In this document: positions 59,906 through 64,000 of the stretch, in pieces | Numbering within the stretch: the first letter of the stretch is position 1 | Layout of the letters: each line of letters starts with the position of its first letter | NCBI RefSeq assembly: GCF_003265705.1 | Contig: NW_020312903.1 | Coordinates: 24,286,107-24,350,106 of the forward strand | DNA: 64,000 nucleotides | Direction: 5' to 3' | Origin: Callorhinus ursinus | Lineage: Eukaryota > Chordata > Mammalia > Carnivora > Otariidae | Notes under the pieces: generated by a model | The model's input: only the letters and a program-made list of their open reading frames with translations | The model's database searches: none | Told to the model about the DNA's origin: nothing | Made by a program: the position numbers and the translations under genes

Positions 59906-61239
59906 TTATCTAATCATAAGCTCACCATTTATATTATTACTGATGTATATATTTCGTTTTTAGAACTGACTTGTATATCCATAGTTCTCTTTTAATACAG
60001 TACCAGGCACAAAACATTGCTTGTATTTATTGCTCATGATAGTTACTGTTTGTGACTCTGAAATAGAAAAAAATAATAATTATATCAATTTAGAGAAACA
60101 ATTGCTTGCTACTTTATAGAAACAGAAGCAGCAAACAAAGGGGAGACTAGTTCTGTCATATCTCGCATAGCAAGGTGATACATTGTAAACTAAACATTTT
60201 AATGTTCTTTTACTTAAATCTTTTATTTTACTTTAATGAGTTATATCCTTTTTAGGAATTAATATGAGCACATGCTATTTAGAAATACTAAAGTTCATAT
60301 TCTTTTACAAAATGGAACAATAAAATTTTAGTTATGAAGATACAAATCTTTGTATGCTATAAATGTCCCATAATTTTGTCTATTCTTACTTATAAGAGAA
60401 ATTATTCTTCATATTTTGCTTTCCTTGGTACAAATTAGCCAGCACATATTTATTTTGGTGTGATGATACCTATAGGTCTTAAATAAGTATGCAGAGAAAG
60501 AAAAATAATACTATAGCTAGAATATATTTTTGTTCTCACTACAGATTTCTAAAGCTTTATTTGCCCCTTTAAAAGCTAAATATATTGTTATGGTATTTAT
60601 CTGAAAACTAATTAATTCATTTTTTTTCCCTCCAACATCATCGAATTAGACTACCCTGCTGGTGGGGAGTGTGGAATACCAAAAGAAAATCATTTTGAGA
60701 TGGTTTAAATTCATACTTGTGAAAATTAATGACTGTGAAAGGAGAAAAACATGCTTCCAGCAAAGAAGTGAACACAGAGATAATTAGAGTACATTCAGTA
60801 ATATAAAACTAATATTTTATGACTCATATTCGTGTTCTTCCATTTGATGATCATTTCAAAGCTTGGTAAAGGATATGTTACCAATTAGTTTCTTTGAAAA
60901 GTACATCCAACTGAAAAGAAACTATCAAACAACTGAAAAAAGTTATAGGAGACATAGAGAATGTTCAGGTAATAATGTGTATTCTTTTATGATATAAATA
61001 AAATTTCTTTTGATTGCAAAAATCACATGTCAAAATACAGTCAGTCCTGCGTTTATGTACTCTATGCATAACTAAAATGCTTAGAAAAAATAATTATTTC
61101 TCATTTCTCTCTTGATCATAAGAATGATGCATATATGAATATAAGAATATATTTAATTTTGTCTTCTTTTTAGCTTTTGACCGCTACCATATTTAAATCT
61201 CTTGATTTAAATAATACACATGAAATGATATAAAGGTAA
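59906..61239. other. No gene; AT-rich, unassigned
   Basis: No coding or named repeat signature. Confidence 0.35.
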
Positions 61240-61870
61240 AGCTAAATACTACCTCACACATACACTCATTTCTCTTCCCACGGAACTGTGAGACAACCAC
61301 TGTTAAATATTTTCATGTGCTAATATTCTCACACTTTTTTTTTCTTTGGAGTCAGTAAATATAAACCTAACTCTTTCTTTTGTACCTCTGCTATCTCTAA
61401 TGCACATATATATTTATACACATACATACAATGTTACATAAATGTGATCATATATACAATTTGGTGCTATTTTCTTTTATGTTGTTGTTCTTCCTTATTG
61501 CTTCTCTCCATTCCATGCCTCCAGATCTCCCCTTCACCACAATCCTAACCAGAAGCCATAGTTGATGTGTCTAAATCATCTGAGTGTAAAAATCTGTATT
61601 TTCCATATGCTTAGAACCATAGACACATAATGAACTTGCATAGGATATCTCACATTATTTCTAAGAGTATACTCAAAATAATGATCACACCCTTCTGTGT
61701 GTTTTCTTCTCTCAGCAATAGCTTATGAATGTTGTAAGTCACGCCAGGTCATCCGAGTCAGCTTCATTCTTTTAAAAGGCTATGTAATATTTTACATCAT
61801 AAATACCCCATTATTTATTCAACCAAACTTGTATAATTCTACTTTTATAGCATAGTAGAAGTATGTTCAT
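61240..61870 (-). repeat. Probable ancient L1 3'-region fragment
   Basis: 'gaactgtgagacaaccactg' (61283), TA/CA-rich 61405-61435, and 'aaaaggctatgtaatatttt' (61774) with 'ttatttattcaacc' resemble antisense old L1M 3' UTR. Confidence 0.4.
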
Positions 61871-62494
61871 TTTTAAAAGATTTTGAGACACTGATTTAGT
61901 AAAGCATCTGCCCAGGTGCTCAGGTTTGAATACTTTTTTCCCTTGTCAAGGAGGACATTCAGTCACCAGGCCTGGACCCAGCCTTGGAGTGAAAGGAAAG
62001 AGACTGTATGAAATTGTAAAAGTAAATAAAACATTTTCAGATAAACCAGAATTGACTGCAATCAAACTTCATCTCCAAAATCTTATGACCCAATTCAAAA
62101 TAAGACTGATGTAAAATGAAAAAAAAAAGTCAGCCTAGAATCCACTTGAAAAAATTCAAATAGCTATTTAGATTTTTTAGTCTCTCAGTTTCTCAGAAGG
62201 CACCAAAATATGCTTTTTGAAATTCCTCGTTTCCCCATTTTAAATTCTGTGCTCATTTGCACTTAACTTTTAAAATACTATCACATTAATCGAGGAAATT
62301 GAGCATGTAGATATATCTGAGTTCATTAAAATGAAGAGTTAATAAGATTCTAATCATTTTATTCATTGCTGAAGTAATAATTTTGATGTAAAATTATATA
62401 ATCCAGTTTTGACAAAATTTCAAAGGAACTTGTTTGTGGTTTACCAAATTAAAAGTGTGTGTGTAGAGCATGAAAGAGAAGTTGTCATATTTTA
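61871..62494. other. No gene recognised
   Basis: The open frame 61926-62114 (62 codons, Lys-rich end) has no recognisable domain, no splice-site pair I would trust and no neighbouring exon. Not called. Confidence 0.35.
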
Positions 62495-62640
62495 TAATTC
62501 TGTCCCTGCCATTTACCATCTGAATAAATTTAAGCAAAGCATTTTTCCTCCATCCAGAAGTTGAATAAACTCCACTCAGTTGTCAGAGTAAATGGGGTAA
62601 TACATGTGGATCTGCTTCACATATCTACAGATAGTAAATA
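62495..62640 (+). repeat. MIR SINE
   Basis: 'tccctgccatttaccatctg', 'aatttaagcaaagcattttt', 'gggtaatacatgtggatc' follow sense MIR order. Confidence 0.55.
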
Positions 62641-62699
62641 AAGAAGTGTTATAAAGTAATCATTTCAGAAAGGACATCAAAAACTATTAATCATTCATC

Positions 62700-62815
62700 C
62701 CTTCATTTAAAAAGTGCATCCTTACTATTTCTAGATACCATAAGTGGGACTAGAAGTAGGAAAGAGAGTGGAACAAACAATAATGAATAAAGCAAAGAGC
62801 CTCCCCTTCAAGGCC
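62700..62815 (-). repeat. L2 3'-end fragment, weak
   Basis: 'agataccataagtgggac' and 'agagcctccccttcaaggcc' partly match antisense L2. Confidence 0.35.
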
Positions 62816-63039
62816 CTTTGCATCACATGTGTATATAAAATGTCATAGAAAATTTGACATGTTATCACGTCAATTTGCCAATTCAGCTTTACCTTATTCT
62901 GTATACTAGTCAGTCACCACATTCCTCTAGTGATAAGGGACTACAAGAGGCCACATCCAATGTAGTGTGTGTTTATGTATTATATACAGGAAGAGTGGTA
63001 TTCAGTCAGAGGGAATAAAATAAAACTCTAAACACAAGG

Positions 63040-63150
63040 ATAATTTACTTAAGTTCTTTGAGTCTCTTTCTTTAAACATAAAAATGGGGAAAATATCACC
63101 TTTCTTACAGTGATGTATGAAGAATAAAATTAAAAGACACAGTGCCTATC
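63040..63150 (+). repeat. MIR SINE fragment
   Basis: 'aatttacttaagttctttga', 'gtctctttctttaaacataa', 'aaaatggggaaaatatcacc' match the sense MIR core. Confidence 0.65.
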
Positions 63151-63163
63151 TATTGTTTATATT

Positions 63164-63232
63164 ATGTATGTATGTATGTATGTATCTATCTATCTATCCA
63201 TTCATCCATCCATCCATCCGTCCATCCAATCA
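63164..63232. repeat. Compound (TATG)n(TATC)n(CATC)n microsatellite
   Basis: Three successive tetranucleotide blocks. 63233-64000 then shows no further feature I can name. Confidence 0.95.
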
Positions 63233-64000
63233 TCCATGCCATATAATGGAAAATGAATGCTAGGTCAGTCTTCTATTTCTAAATATCTCTTTAATTCTCA
63301 CTGTATAATAAAGGATAGCATTTAATAAAATGAACATATAAAGGGGAGGCCTATGCTGGATTACATAATAGACAAACCAACCAGATATTTTAGTCACTAA
63401 TAAAGGCACAAAATTTTTTTAATGTAATTATTTTTTTAAAAAGTGCCAAAGTTCTTTCTTGTTCATGCAAATGAGGCAGACTTTAGTTGGATTTTCTTAC
63501 ACATATTTTTATGATTTGGTATTGTTAGATGCTGTAATCTTTTCAGATTTTAGGGTGTCTAAGTGACTCAATCTGGTCCTGGGCAAAGAATGTTTATTTT
63601 ATGCTATAGAAAAGAACTACATTCTACTCTAATCTCCAAATGCTAGGTAGATATATGAATGGAAATATTTTATAGGCTTGAATTTTGTTGAAAGCTTTAG
63701 TTTAAATGTTTAACCACTGCCTCCCTGGTCAGAGGAAAAGCCTTGCTTGGAAAATATTTGCTGATTTTTATTCCCACCATGGCTGATTTCAAGATGCCAA
63801 TATGATGTCACTGAACACAGAGTTGGGTCAGGAATAGATACTAAGAGCCAGCTATCATGAATTGGTGCAAGCCAACTTCAACATAACAGTGGTTGGAATA
63901 TACTACTTACGAAATTTCATACTTGGTAATCTGGTAGAGTTATCAAGGTTATCTGCTTCACTTTTTCAATCAAAGCTAAATCTCTTCTACAACATTTCCA

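Noticed and set aside
61879..61925. 'aagcatctgcccaggtgctcagg' resembling a broken CAN-SINE head
   Set aside because: Only short scattered matches, no body or tail, so not called.
61926..62114. 62-codon frame with a Lys-rich C-terminus
   Set aside because: Looked exon-like at first, but there is no convincing splice pair, no homologous family I recognise and no neighbouring exons.
63164..63232. Regularly spaced tetranucleotides considered as a CRISPR-like or satellite array
   Set aside because: It is a plain compound microsatellite without spacers.

Overview
The window is carnivoran nuclear DNA. It holds fourteen CAN-SINE copies, which are lysine-tRNA-derived SINEs found only in Carnivora. 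Each has the head 'gcctgggtggctcag', a (CT)n tract and an AAATAAA tail. L1 3' ends of the type usual in carnivores are also present. The SINE bodies look like those I associate with arctoid caniforms (bears, pinnipeds, mustelids). They lack the dog-type tail and the cat-type body. Order Carnivora is nearly certain; the suborder is an inference.

I find no protein-coding gene, exon series, tRNA, rRNA or CRISPR. Open frames are short and most lie in repeats. The only recognisable protein remnants are dead reverse-transcriptase pieces of L1 (52.3-54.1 kb and 56.3-56.9 kb) and L2 (59.0-59.5 kb). The window is an intergenic desert or part of a long intron. One 10-base N gap lies inside an (AC)n microsatellite at 34.4 kb.

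Layout: 0-7 kb has an ERV1-type solo LTR inside an older repeat, two SINEs, L2, MIR and MER5A fragments, and an old 250-bp local duplication. 7-12 kb is ancient minus-strand L1 carrying a MaLR solo LTR, two SINEs and a twin-primed (inverted) young L1. 12-21 kb has a few old repeats, two SINEs, an L1 tail and long non-repeat stretches with one candidate conserved element. 21-25 kb has MER20, L2 and a near-perfect 91-bp local duplication. 25-29 kb is ancient minus-strand L1 with one SINE. 30-34.5 kb has MER20, a microsatellite-split MIR, L2, L1 and an LTR-like element holding the gap. 35-39 kb is mostly unique and has a GATA/RUNX/E-box cluster. 39.4-40.3 kb is an old L1 interrupted by a tiny L1 insertion with two poly(A) tracts. 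41-51 kb has L2, MIR, SINEs and unique DNA with an RFX-like palindrome. 51.6-57 kb holds the largest L1 and a second ORF2 fragment. 58-59.6 kb is a long L2. The remainder is sparse.

The most notable observations are two direct local duplications copied into neighbouring repeats, the possible 3' transduction, the twin-primed inversion, and three unique stretches with regulatory-looking motifs. I did not find a novel multi-gene system. All family assignments were made by eye from remembered consensus features.
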